Source of the DNA: Gemmatimonadaceae bacterium | GTDB taxonomy: Bacteria; Gemmatimonadota; Gemmatimonadetes; Gemmatimonadales; Gemmatimonadaceae | Assembly (NCBI GenBank): GCA_036496605.1 | Contig: DASXKV010000054.1 | Location: 248,001-312,000, forward strand | Reading direction: 5' to 3' | DNA length: 64,000 nucleotides | Shown here: positions 9,157-17,863 of the stretch, one piece after another | How the letters are laid out: each line of letters begins with the position of its first letter | Numbering within the stretch: position 1 is the first letter of the stretch | Program-made: the position numbers and the translations under genes | Notes under the pieces: generated by a model | What the model saw: only the letters and a program-made list of their open reading frames with translations | Told to the model about the DNA's origin: nothing | The model's database searches: none

Positions 9157-11490
9157 ATGAATTCGCGGCGTGTTCGACTGACTGTCGACGGCAGCGTGCA
9201 AGGTGTTGGCTTTCGACCGTACGTGTACCGGCTCGCGCACGCGCTCGAGTTGCATGGCTTCGTGCGCAATGATGCCCGCGGAGTCGTTGTTGAGGTCGAA
9301 GGATCGACGCGCGCGCTTGAGCGCTTCATTCAGCGGCTACCGAAAGACGCACCCCCGCTCGCCTCATGCGGCGACATCGTCCGCGAAGACATCGCGCCAC
9401 TGGGCTCACGCGAATTCACGATCGATGAAAGCGTTCCGTCCAGAGAGGTTCGCGCGCAGGTCGTCCCCGATAGCGCGACGTGCGACGAGTGTCTCCGCGA
9501 GCTCTTCGATCCAATGGATCGTCGGTATCGCTATCCGTTCGTCAACTGCACGAATTGTGGGCCGCGCTTCACCATCGTGCGCGGCATACCATATGACAGG
9601 CCGTTGACCACCATGGCGGCCTTCGTCATGTGCGCGGACTGCCGCGCCGAATACGACGACCCGCGGAACCGCCGCTTTCACGCGCAGCCTAACGCGTGTC
9701 CCCGATGTGGTCCGCGGGCTTGGTTCGTCGACGCCGCTGGGCACGTCGCGCCACTCGGCGACGCGCGCGACGCGATCGAGGCGGCGGCTGTCGCGTTATT
9801 GAACGGGGCAATCATCGCCGTCAAAGGCCTCGGCGGTTTTCATCTCGCCTGTCGCGCCGATAACGACGTTGCCGTGCAACGTCTGCGTGCACGAAAGGTG
9901 CGGGAGGAGAAGCCGTTCGCGCTCATGGTGCCCGACCTCGCGGCTGCACACTGTCTCGTCGAGCTCGCTGCACTCGATGAGCAACTTTTGAACGGCCGCG
10001 AACGGCCCATCGTTCTGGCTCGGCGCCGTCACGAAGCTCGCGTCGCTGACCTCGTTGCGCCGAGACAACGCTGCCTCGGATTGATGCTGCCGTACAGCCC
10101 GCTGCACCACCTCCTGCTCGCCGATGTCGGCAATCCACTCGTGATGACAAGTGGCAACGTCAGCGACGAGCCGATCGTCTACGAGAACGGGACTGCGATT
10201 GCCGGGCTCGCGACGATCGCCGATTTTCTCTTGCTGCACGATCGGCCGATCGAATGTCGCGTCGACGATTCCATCGTGCGCACGATTGCGATCGGTGGCC
10301 AGCACCAAGCGCAGATGCTCCGTCGTTCACGAGGTTTCGCACCAACGACGTTGAGGCTGCCGGTTGCGACGCCGGAGCCTCTCCTCGCATGCGGTGCTCA
10401 ACTCAAAAACAGCTTCTGTCTCGTCCGGGAGCGGGATGCGTGGTTGGGCCCGCATGTCGGCGACCTGGCCAATTACGAGACTCTACAATCGTTCATTGAT
10501 GGCGTGACCCATCACGAGGCGCTCTTCTCGGTAACGCCGCGTCACGTCGCGTTCGATGATCATCCTGAGTATCTCTCCACCAAGTACGCACGAGCGCGCA
10601 TCGATGCCTCGCCCGAGCAGCTGTCGCTTGGCGTGCAGCATCATCATGCGCATCTGGCTGCGTGCCTAGCTGAGCACGGTGAATGCGGCCCCGCGATCGG
10701 CGTGATCTTCGACGGTATCGGTTACGGCCTCGACGGTACGCTCTGGGGCGGTGAGGTTCTGCTCGGTGACCTAACGAGATTTGAGCGAGTCGGCCACCTG
10801 CGAGCGGTTCGAATGCCTGGTGGAGAAGCAGCGATTCGCGAGCCGTGGCGCATGACGTGCGCATGGCTGTCCGAGTTATCGCCTGGCGTGACGCCGGCAC
10901 TCCCCGGCGCGCTCGTTGGGCAAGTGCGCGATGCGAAATGGCGGTCGGTCGCGCGGCTCGTTCGCGGAGGAATTGCTTCACCGTACACGACGAGCATGGG
11001 CCGTTTGTTCGATGCGCTGTCGGTCCTGTGCGGCGGCCCTCCCGACGTGTCGTACGAGGGTCAGGCGGCGATCGAGCTCGAGATGATGGCGGATGAGGAG
11101 GAGGTGGGGCGGTATGATGTGCAGCTGTGTGGCGAGGACGGAGCACTGATGATGGATGCGCGGCCTCTCGTGCGTGGCGCGATTGCTGACCTCGACGCAA
11201 ACGTGCCTGCCGCAACCGTCGCCGCTCGCGTTCACAATGGTATTGTCGACGCCACGACGCGAATCTGTCACCTCGTTGCCGAACAGCGCGACGTGAACAC
11301 GGTCGTGCTGTCCGGCGGCGTCTTTCAGAACGTTCTCTTGATCGAGCGCACCGCCGAGGCGCTGCTCGCGGCGGGGCTCCGCGTGCTCGTTCCACAACGC
11401 GTACCGCCGAACGACGGCGGCATCGCGTTCGGCCAGGCGGCGATCGCGGCGGCGCGCGCCGCGTCATCGACCGCGATTCCGATAACCTAA
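9157..11490 (+). CDS. hypF: Carbamoyltransferase HypF
   Basis: The 777-aa product makes the cyanide ligand precursor of the NiFe site by carbamoylating HypE. Domains in order are an N-terminal acylphosphatase (VQGVGFRPYVYR), two zinc fingers (CDECLRELF...CTNCGPRF and CADCRAEY...CPRCGPR), a YrdC-like nucleotidyl-transfer domain, and a Kae1-like carbamoyltransferase domain with HHHAHLAACLAEHG and a late LSGGVFQN. Length is normal. I chose the ATG at 9157 (MNSRRVRLTVDG), just before the acylphosphatase fold; in-frame ATGs at 9046 and 9088 give a longer N-terminus without homology. The TAA stop lies in an ACCTAACG variant of the dispersed motif. Confidence 0.93.
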   Translation: MNSRRVRLTVDGSVQGVGFRPYVYRLAHALELHGFVRNDARGVVVEVEGSTRALERFIQRLPKDAPPLASCGDIVREDIAPLGSREFTIDESVPSREVRAQVVPDSATCDECLRELFDPMDRRYRYPFVNCTNCGPRFTIVRGIPYDRPLTTMAAFVMCADCRAEYDDPRNRRFHAQPNACPRCGPRAWFVDAAGHVAPLGDARDAIEAAAVALLNGAIIAVKGLGGFHLACRADNDVAVQRLRARKVREEKPFALMVPDLAAAHCLVELAALDEQLLNGRERPIVLARRRHEARVADLVAPRQRCLGLMLPYSPLHHLLLADVGNPLVMTSGNVSDEPIVYENGTAIAGLATIADFLLLHDRPIECRVDDSIVRTIAIGGQHQAQMLRRSRGFAPTTLRLPVATPEPLLACGAQLKNSFCLVRERDAWLGPHVGDLANYETLQSFIDGVTHHEALFSVTPRHVAFDDHPEYLSTKYARARIDASPEQLSLGVQHHHAHLAACLAEHGECGPAIGVIFDGIGYGLDGTLWGGEVLLGDLTRFERVGHLRAVRMPGGEAAIREPWRMTCAWLSELSPGVTPALPGALVGQVRDAKWRSVARLVRGGIASPYTTSMGRLFDALSVLCGGPPDVSYEGQAAIELEMMADEEEVGRYDVQLCGEDGALMMDARPLVRGAIADLDANVPAATVAARVHNGIVDATTRICHLVAEQRDVNTVVLSGGVFQNVLLIERTAEALLAAGLRVLVPQRVPPNDGGIAFGQAAIAAARAASSTAIPIT

Positions 11491-11507
11491 CGAGGACCTC
11501 ATCGCCG

Positions 11508-11786
11508 ATGTGTCTCGCCATTCCGGGCCAGGTCGTACAGATCGTCGACGCGACGAATCGTCTTGCACGCGTGAGCGTGACGGGCGTGCAGCGCACGGTG
11601 AACGTCGGACTGCTCGACGGCGCCGACCGGCCAGTCGAGCCCGGCGACTGGGTGCTGATTCACGTCGGTTTTGCGATCTCGCGCGTCGACGAAGCCGAAG
11701 CCGCCGCGACGCTCGAACTACTCGAGCGAATGGGCGCCGAGTACACGACGGAAATGGAAGAGTTCAAAGCGAGTGCGATTCAATGA
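11508..11786 (+). CDS. hypC: Hydrogenase maturation chaperone HypC
   Basis: The 92-aa product begins MCLAIPGQVVQI, the invariant HypC start with the Cys2 that carries the Fe(CN)2CO unit during transfer with HypD. The conserved beta-barrel end (PGDWVLIHVGFAISRVDE) is present. It lies 17 bp after hypF, and its stop overlaps the next start as ATGA. Confidence 0.95.
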   Translation: MCLAIPGQVVQIVDATNRLARVSVTGVQRTVNVGLLDGADRPVEPGDWVLIHVGFAISRVDEAEAAATLELLERMGAEYTTEMEEFKASAIQ

Positions 11787-12040
11787 AGCGCGAGAACGAG
11801 ACCGACGTCGTGGCCCAGTGCGGCTCGGATCACTGCATTACGTGCTCCGACGAGGGCGTGCCAATGCGCGTTGCGTCACTCGATCACACCGTCGGCCTCG
11901 CTCGCTGCCTCGACGCCGCGGATCAGGAGACTGAGGTGATGATCGCGCTCGTTCCGGATGCTCGAGTCGGAGACACGTTGCTCGTTCACGCGGCCACCGC
12001 GCTGACGCGGCTTGACACCAACCGGACCGAACGCGTATGA
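11783..12040 (+). CDS. Second HypC/HupF-like protein
   Basis: The product is an 85-aa protein whose C-terminal half (MIALVPDARVGDTLLVHAA) matches the end of the HypC beta-barrel. The N-terminus lacks the MCLAIPG start and instead carries CGSDHCITCSDEGVPMRV. I recall similar 'C-x-TCSDE' HypC-like proteins from actinobacterial-type hydrogenase loci. It overlaps hypC and hypD by 4 bp on each side, so it is part of the maturation operon. A role as a second or specialised chaperone is inferred. Confidence 0.8.
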   Translation: MKRENETDVVAQCGSDHCITCSDEGVPMRVASLDHTVGLARCLDAADQETEVMIALVPDARVGDTLLVHAATALTRLDTNRTERV

Positions 12041-13152
12041 AATTCGTCGACGAATTTCGCGATGCGGATTTGGGGCAGCGACTCTCGCGACAGATCGCGA
12101 GCCTCGTCGAGCCGCGGCGACATTACAAGTTCATGGAAGTGTGCGGGGGACATACGCACACGATCTATCGCTACGGCGTCGACGACCTGCTTCCGTCCAA
12201 CGTCGAGCTGGTGCATGGACCCGGCTGCCCGGTGTGCGTGATACCGATGGGGCGCGTCGACGACGGCATCGCCGTCGCGCGCAACGCGGGCGTCACACTC
12301 ACCTGCTTCGGCGACATGATGCGCGTGCCGGGGGGCGATGGAAGCTTCCTCGACGCGCGCGCAGCAGGGGCCGATATCCGCATGGTGTACTCCCCGCTGG
12401 ATGCGCTGCGAATTGCGAAGCAGCATCCCGATCGGCAGGTGGTCTTCTTTGCGATTGGCTTCGAGACGACCGCACCGTCGACGGCGCTCACGATCCTCCG
12501 CGCGCAGGCGGAGCAGGTGAAGAATTTCTCCGTGATGTGCAATCACGTCACGATCGTGCCACCACTGCGCGCGCTCCTCGAATCGCCCGATCTCAGATTG
12601 GATGGGTTCATAGGGCCAGGTCACGTCTGCACTGTCGTTGGCGCTCGACCGTTCGAATTCATTTGCCGCGAGTATGGCAAGCCGGTCGCGGTGTCGGGCT
12701 TCGAGCCGCTCGACATGCTGCAGTCGGTTTACATGATTCTCAAGCAGCTCGACGAAGGTCGTTGTCTGGTTGAGAATCAGTATGCCCGTGTCGTTCCCTA
12801 CGAGGGCAACCTTCAGGCCTTGCGCGTTCTCTCAACTGTCTTCGAGTTGCGGCCGCATTTCGAGTGGCGTGGACTCGGCTTCATCTCGCAGAGCGCGTTG
12901 AAGCTTGCCCCGGCGTTCGCGGAGTTCGACAGCGAAGAGCGGTTCACGGTGCCAGGCGTGCGCGTCGCCGATCCGAAAGCCTGTCAGTGCGGCGAGGTGC
13001 TCAAGGGCGTCATCAAGCCGTGGGAGTGTAAGGTCTTCGGTACGGCATGCACACCTGAGCATCCGATCGGCACGTGCATGGTCTCGAGCGAAGGTGCATG
13101 CGCGGCGTACTATAACTTTGGACGGGTCGCGCGGGAGCGAGTGGTCGTATGA
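12037..13152 (+). CDS. hypD: Hydrogenase maturation protein HypD
   Basis: The 371-aa Fe-S protein is the scaffold on which the Fe(CN)2CO group is built with HypC and HypE. Conserved segments are FMEVCGGHTHTIYRYG, GPGCPVCVIP, GFETTAPSTAL and the cysteine-rich C-terminus (CQCGEVLKG, WECKVFGTACTPEHPIG, SSEGACAAYY) that holds the 4Fe-4S cluster. Length and start are typical. ATGA overlaps on both sides show a tightly coupled operon. Confidence 0.95.
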   Translation: MKFVDEFRDADLGQRLSRQIASLVEPRRHYKFMEVCGGHTHTIYRYGVDDLLPSNVELVHGPGCPVCVIPMGRVDDGIAVARNAGVTLTCFGDMMRVPGGDGSFLDARAAGADIRMVYSPLDALRIAKQHPDRQVVFFAIGFETTAPSTALTILRAQAEQVKNFSVMCNHVTIVPPLRALLESPDLRLDGFIGPGHVCTVVGARPFEFICREYGKPVAVSGFEPLDMLQSVYMILKQLDEGRCLVENQYARVVPYEGNLQALRVLSTVFELRPHFEWRGLGFISQSALKLAPAFAEFDSEERFTVPGVRVADPKACQCGEVLKGVIKPWECKVFGTACTPEHPIGTCMVSSEGACAAYYNFGRVARERVVV

Positions 13153-14288
13153 AGGCGATCGATCACACCCGGTTCGAGAGCGAGCCAGCGCTCGGTCGCG
13201 ACAACGACCACCGCGCGAAGCGCGAGCGTGAAGCGCTCGACAGGATCGAGCAGGTGCGTTCCCGGCCGCCGCGCTTTCGCGACGAGCACATCACGATGGC
13301 GCACGGCGCTGGCGGCAAAGCAAGCGCGACACTCGTACGCGGCTTGTTCGTCCCGGCGTTTGCGTCCGCCGCGCTCGAAGAGCTGGGTGATGCGGGCATT
13401 GTGGCACTCGGCGACATGAATCTCGCGATCACGACGGACTCCTTCGTCGTTAGGCCTCTAGTGTTCCCCGGCGGCTCGATCGGAGAGCTGGCGGTGAATG
13501 GGACGGTGAATGATCTCGCGGTGAGTGGCGCCCGACCGCTCGCCCTGACGCTCGCGCTCGTTCTCGAGGAGGGGCTCTCGGCGGAAGCATTGACGCGAGA
13601 GATCGAGGCAATCGCGCGCGCCGCGGCGGCGGCGGGCGTTCGCGTGGTGGCGGGGGACACCAAGGTCGTCGAGCGAGGGCACGCGGACGGCATGTACATC
13701 TGTACGACCGGCATCGGGCGAGTGGACGCGCGAGCGTCGCTCTCCCCGGCGTCGATGCGTCCCGGAGATCGCATCCTCGTTTCGGGGCGCATCGGCGCGC
13801 ATGGCACCGCGATCATGCTCGCTCGCGGCGAATTCGAGCTCGACGCCGAGATCACATCGGACACGCGCTCGCTGTGGCCGGTCGCCAATGCGCTGCTCGA
13901 CACGGCCGGCGCGGCGCTTCGCTGCATGCGCGACGCGACGCGCGGTGGTGTCGCTTCGGTGCTGAACGAGCTCGCGGTGGCATCCGGCGTTTCGGTGCTC
14001 GTGAACGAGCGCGCCGTTCCGGTGGATCCCGCGGTCGCGGGCGCGTGCGAGCTGTTAGGCATCGATCCGATGTATGTCGCGAACGAGGGCCAGCTGGTGG
14101 CGGTGGTGAGCGAGGAAACGTCGGCGCGGGCACTGGAGGCGCTGCGGGCGATTCCCGGTTGCGAGGATGCCGCCGAGATCGGCACGGTGCATCGCGAACC
14201 GCACGGCATGGTGTTGGTGCAAACGGCATTCGGTGGCCGGCGTGTGATGGATCTCCTCGTCGGCGATCCGCTGCCGCGGATTTGTTGA
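13149..14288 (+). CDS. hypE: Hydrogenase maturation protein HypE with N-terminal extension
   Basis: The 379-aa protein dehydrates the HypF-made thiocarboxamide on its C-terminal Cys to a thiocyanate. The terminal PRIC is present, as are the ATP-binding features (AHGAGGKASATLVRGLF, GDMNLAITTDSFVVRP, GGVASVLNELA). About 50 residues before AHGAGG are rich in Arg, Asp and Glu (HRAKREREALDRIEQVR) and exceed the usual HypE N-terminus. The next in-frame ATG (residue 50, just before AHGAGG) could instead be the true start, but the upstream ATG overlaps the hypD stop in the way the rest of the operon does. Confidence 0.93.
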   Translation: MKAIDHTRFESEPALGRDNDHRAKREREALDRIEQVRSRPPRFRDEHITMAHGAGGKASATLVRGLFVPAFASAALEELGDAGIVALGDMNLAITTDSFVVRPLVFPGGSIGELAVNGTVNDLAVSGARPLALTLALVLEEGLSAEALTREIEAIARAAAAAGVRVVAGDTKVVERGHADGMYICTTGIGRVDARASLSPASMRPGDRILVSGRIGAHGTAIMLARGEFELDAEITSDTRSLWPVANALLDTAGAALRCMRDATRGGVASVLNELAVASGVSVLVNERAVPVDPAVAGACELLGIDPMYVANEGQLVAVVSEETSARALEALRAIPGCEDAAEIGTVHREPHGMVLVQTAFGGRRVMDLLVGDPLPRIC

Positions 14289-14374
14289 TGAGCGAAGCGA
14301 AGGATCTAGCATGGCCCGCTAAGCGGCAACTTTCTAACGAGAGATAGTAGATCCTTCGTCGCTTCGCTCCTCAT
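14288..14374. repeat. Imperfect inverted repeat, REP-like, between hypE and hydrogenase structural genes
   Basis: The left arm at 14288-14308 (ATGAGCGAAGCGAAGGATC...) and right arm at 14348-14374 (...GATCCTTCGTCGCTTCGC...) are near-complementary around a ~39-nt loop. Half of the same theme (GCTTCGCTCAGGATGAC) occurs at 60069-60085, so this is a dispersed intergenic element rather than a one-off hairpin. It could act as a partial terminator or processing site that sets the maturation transcript apart from the structural genes. Confidence 0.6.
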
Positions 14375-14412
14375 GATGGTAGGGAATGTGGGAATAACGC
14401 TGGAGGTGTGAG

Positions 14413-15471
14413 ATGGCCGGAAAGAACGGCGGTGTTGACGAAGTTCACATTCTGTGGATCTCCGAGGGAATGAGCTGCGACGGCGACTCGGTATCGATCA
14501 CTGCCGCGACGCAGCCGAGTCTGGAGGACGTGCTACTCGGCCTCATCCCGGGGCTGCCGAAGGTGCATCTCCACAACAAGGTGCTGGCGTATTCGTTAGG
14601 CGGAACGAACGCCAAGGGCGACGAGGATTTCCTCGAGGCCTTTCGCAAGGGTGCGGCCGGTACGCTCGGGCCGTTCGTCCTCGTCATCGAGGGCTCGATT
14701 CCCAACGAGCACTTGAGCGGTGAAGGTTTCTGGACCGGCTTCGGCAACGATGAACGCGGCCAACCAAAGCCTCTCAATGACTGGATCGACGAGCTCGCGC
14801 CACAGGCGTGGGCGGTGCTTGCGATTGGAACCTGCGCAGCGTACGGCGGCATTCACGCGATGGCTGGCAATCCGACCGGTTGCATGGGACTCGCCGACTA
14901 TCTCGGTTGGGATTTTCGGTCGGCGGGCGGTTTACCAATCGTCAATGTGCCGGGATGTCCGGTGCAGCCTGACAACTTCATGGAGACGTTGACCTGGCTC
15001 TTGTATCAAGCCGCGGGTCTTTCACCAATGATCCCGCTCGACGACAAGCTCCGGCCAACGTGGCTCTTCGGCAAGACGGTGCACGAGGGCTGCGATCGCG
15101 CCGGCTACTATGAGCAGGGCGATTTCGCGCTCGATTACAACTCTCCAAAGTGCCTCGTGAAAACGGGGTGCTGGGGGCCCGTGGTGAACTGCAACGTGCC
15201 GAAGCGTGGCTGGATGGCGGGCATTGGTGGCTGCCCGAATGTCGGCGGCATCTGCATCGGGTGCACGATGCCGGGCTTCCCAGACAAGTTCATGCCTTTC
15301 ATGGACGAGCCGCCAGGTGGAGTCATCTCGTCGTCGTTGACCGGCGTGTACGGCAACATGATTCGCCGATTACGCAGCTTGACGAACGACACGGTGGATA
15401 AGGAGCCGAAATGGCGCCACAACCGAACCGAACTCACCACCGGCTATCAGCCGCGATATCCGCAGCGTTAA
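14413..15471 (+). CDS. hhyS: [NiFe]-hydrogenase small subunit, group 1h type
   Basis: The 352-aa electron-transfer subunit carries the Fe-S clusters. There is no Tat signal; the protein begins directly with EVHILWISEGMSCDGDS. In most small subunits the proximal cluster is bound by a CxxC pair at this place. Here the second Cys is Asp25 (Cys22-Asp-Gly-Asp25), the known 3Cys-1Asp ligation of group 1h (formerly group 5) enzymes. Further ligand regions are GTCAAYGG, NVPGCPVQPD, HEGCDRAGYYEQG, CLVKTGCWGP, CNVPKRGW and GGICIGCTMPGFPD. GGAGGTGT precedes the ATG by 3 nt. Group 1h enzymes oxidise H2 at trace concentration; that activity is inferred from family, not sequence. Confidence 0.93.
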   Translation: MAGKNGGVDEVHILWISEGMSCDGDSVSITAATQPSLEDVLLGLIPGLPKVHLHNKVLAYSLGGTNAKGDEDFLEAFRKGAAGTLGPFVLVIEGSIPNEHLSGEGFWTGFGNDERGQPKPLNDWIDELAPQAWAVLAIGTCAAYGGIHAMAGNPTGCMGLADYLGWDFRSAGGLPIVNVPGCPVQPDNFMETLTWLLYQAAGLSPMIPLDDKLRPTWLFGKTVHEGCDRAGYYEQGDFALDYNSPKCLVKTGCWGPVVNCNVPKRGWMAGIGGCPNVGGICIGCTMPGFPDKFMPFMDEPPGGVISSSLTGVYGNMIRRLRSLTNDTVDKEPKWRHNRTELTTGYQPRYPQR

Positions 15472-15484
15472 AGGAGACTCATCG

Positions 15485-17269
15485 ATGGCAACGCTTCAGC
15501 ATGCCGAACCGAAGTCCGGCAATCTCGTCGAGATGCACTGGGATCCGATCACCCGTATCATCGGCAATCTCGGCATCTACACCAAAATCGATTTCGACAA
15601 CCGCGAGGTTGTCGAATGCCACAGCACATCGTCGCTGTTTCGCGGCTACAGCGTCTTCATGAAGGGGAAGGACCCGCGTGACGCGCATTTCATAACGAGT
15701 CGCATCTGCGGCATCTGCGGCGACAATCATGCGACCTGCTCGATCTATGCGCAGAACATGGCTTACGGCGTGAAGCCGCCGGCGCTCGCCGAGTGGATCA
15801 TCAATCTCGGTGAAGCGGCGGAGTACATGTTCGATCACACGATTTTCCAGGACAACCTGGTGTTCGTGGATTGGTGCGAGCAGATGGTGAAGGAGACCAA
15901 CCCGAGCCTCCTCGCCAAGGCCAACAAGACCGAAGCACCTCACGCCGACGTCCATGGCATGAAGACGATTGGCGACATCATGCGCGCGTTCAATCCCTTC
16001 GAGGGATCGATGTACAAGGAGGCACTGCACATCAGCCGGACCACGCGCGAGATGTTCTGCCTGATGGAAGGACGCCACGTCCATCCGTCGACGCTGTACC
16101 CGGGAGGCGTCGGCACCGTCGCGACGCCGCAGCTCTTCACGGATTATCTCGTGCGTCTCATGCACGTGCTCGACTTCGTGAAGAAGGCCGTGCCGATGAA
16201 CGACGACCTCTTCGACTTCTTCTACGACGCCGTGCCTGGCTACGAACAGGTTGGCAATCGTCGTATTATGCTCGGTTGCTGGGGCTCGTTCCAGAATCCC
16301 GACGTCTGTGATTATCGCTATCAGACGATGAACGACTGGGGCCGAGCGATGTACGTAACGCCGGGCGTTGTCGTCGATGGGAAGATCGTTACGAACAATC
16401 TCATCGACATCAACCTCGGCATCCGGATTCTGCTCGGCAGCTCCTTCTATGATGATTGGGAAGACGAGCAGGTCTTCGTCGACCGCGATCCGCTCGGCAA
16501 CCCGATCGACAAGCGCCATCCGTGGAACCAGACGACGCTGCCAAAGCCCCAGAAGCGTGATTTCGAAGGGAACTACAGCTGGGTGATGAGCCCTCGCTGG
16601 CTGGATAAGCGCACTGGCAACCATCTCGCACTCGATACTGGCGGCGGTGCGCTCGCGCGTCTCTGGGCAACAGCGCTTAGTGGTCTCGTCGACCTGCCAC
16701 AGGTGAAGGCGACCGGATCGAGCGTCCAGATCAACCTGCCGCGCAGCGCGCAGCTCCCCGAGACGACGCTGGAGTGGAAGGTCCCGAAGTGGTCGAACAC
16801 GATCGAGCGCGACCGCGCGCGCATCTACTTCGTCGCCTACTCGGCGGCGCTCGCCTTCTATTTCCTCGAGAAGGCGATGACCGAGATTCGCGCCGGCCAC
16901 ACGAAGGTCTTCTCCGACTTCAGCGTGCCGGACGACGCGATCGGCTGCGGCTTCCACGAAGCCGTGCGTGGCGTACTCTCGCACCACCTCGTGATCCGCG
17001 ATAAGAAGATTGCGAACTATCACCCGTATCCGCCGACGCCCTGGAACGCGAGCCCGCGCGACAGCTTCGGCACGCCGGGCCCGTACGAAGACGCCGTGGA
17101 AGGGTTGAGAATCTTCGAAGAAAACGATCGCGATCACTTCAAGGGAATCGACATCATGCGCACGGTTCGGAGCTTCGATCCATGCCTCCCTTGCGGCGTG
17201 CACATGTATCTCGGCAAGGGGAAGACGCTCGAGCTCAGACACTCGCCGATGTTCGGCGTGCCGCGGTGA
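15485..17269 (+). CDS. hhyL: [NiFe]-hydrogenase large subunit, group 1h type
   Basis: The 594-aa catalytic subunit binds the NiFe(CN)2CO centre. The L1 motif RICGICGDNHATCS provides Cys75 and Cys78, and the L2 motif DPCLPCGVH provides Cys567 and Cys570. A 21-residue tail follows His573 and is the expected substrate of the maturation protease encoded downstream. A good ribosome binding site (AAGGAG) lies before the ATG, 13 bp after the small-subunit gene. Strikingly, this 1.8-kb gene holds no copy of the CGTTAGG motif that is otherwise frequent in the window. Confidence 0.95.
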   Translation: MATLQHAEPKSGNLVEMHWDPITRIIGNLGIYTKIDFDNREVVECHSTSSLFRGYSVFMKGKDPRDAHFITSRICGICGDNHATCSIYAQNMAYGVKPPALAEWIINLGEAAEYMFDHTIFQDNLVFVDWCEQMVKETNPSLLAKANKTEAPHADVHGMKTIGDIMRAFNPFEGSMYKEALHISRTTREMFCLMEGRHVHPSTLYPGGVGTVATPQLFTDYLVRLMHVLDFVKKAVPMNDDLFDFFYDAVPGYEQVGNRRIMLGCWGSFQNPDVCDYRYQTMNDWGRAMYVTPGVVVDGKIVTNNLIDINLGIRILLGSSFYDDWEDEQVFVDRDPLGNPIDKRHPWNQTTLPKPQKRDFEGNYSWVMSPRWLDKRTGNHLALDTGGGALARLWATALSGLVDLPQVKATGSSVQINLPRSAQLPETTLEWKVPKWSNTIERDRARIYFVAYSAALAFYFLEKAMTEIRAGHTKVFSDFSVPDDAIGCGFHEAVRGVLSHHLVIRDKKIANYHPYPPTPWNASPRDSFGTPGPYEDAVEGLRIFEENDRDHFKGIDIMRTVRSFDPCLPCGVHMYLGKGKTLELRHSPMFGVPR

Positions 17270-17272
17270 TCG

Positions 17273-17863
17273 ATGTCTATGCCGCTGACTGATCGCGAAG
17301 CACGCGAACGTGTCGCCCGCGTCGAGTCGTTGCTCGAGCAGATCGACGCGATTGGCGACCGCCGGGTGCGCGAGACGGCGGTCGCATCGGTCCAGGCGCT
17401 CCTCGACCTGTATGGGGAGGGATTGGCGCGCATCGTCGGCCACGTGGCCGAGCAGTGCGATGCCGCCGGCGAGGAGCGCCTCGCTACCGCGCTCGCGGGA
17501 GACGATCTTGTTTCGCATCTGCTCATGCTGCACGGCCTGCATCCGGAGGACGTGCGGCGTCGGGTCGAGGAAGCGCTCGAGCAGGTGCGGCCGTATCTGA
17601 CGTCGCACGGCGGCAACGTCGCGTTGGTCGCTGTCAAAGGAAGCACCGTCCGCCTGCGGCTTCAGGGGAGTTGTCACGGTTGTCCGTCGTCAGCGGCGAC
17701 GCTCAGAACGACGGTCGAAGACGCGATTCTGGAGAACGCGCCGGAGATTCTGCGAATCGAGACCGACGATGTGGCGAGTCACGACACGGACATGCCTCTG
17801 GTGCCACTCGTCCGTTCGCGAAATGGCCGCGACAATCAGGCGGTCGCGAGCGCCGCGGGATGA
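17273..17863 (+). CDS. NifU-like domain protein of the hydrogenase operon
   Basis: The product is 196 aa. Residues ~1-100 are helical and charged with no domain I recognise. Residues ~102-175 are a NifU C-terminal (Nfu) domain: YLTSHGGNVALVAVKGSTV, then GSCHGCPSS with Cys134 and Cys137, the pair that holds a transferable 4Fe-4S cluster. It starts 3 bp after the large-subunit stop and overlaps the next gene by 4 bp. A job in loading the hydrogenase Fe-S clusters is inferred from domain and position. Confidence 0.88.
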   Translation: MSMPLTDREARERVARVESLLEQIDAIGDRRVRETAVASVQALLDLYGEGLARIVGHVAEQCDAAGEERLATALAGDDLVSHLLMLHGLHPEDVRRRVEEALEQVRPYLTSHGGNVALVAVKGSTVRLRLQGSCHGCPSSAATLRTTVEDAILENAPEILRIETDDVASHDTDMPLVPLVRSRNGRDNQAVASAAG

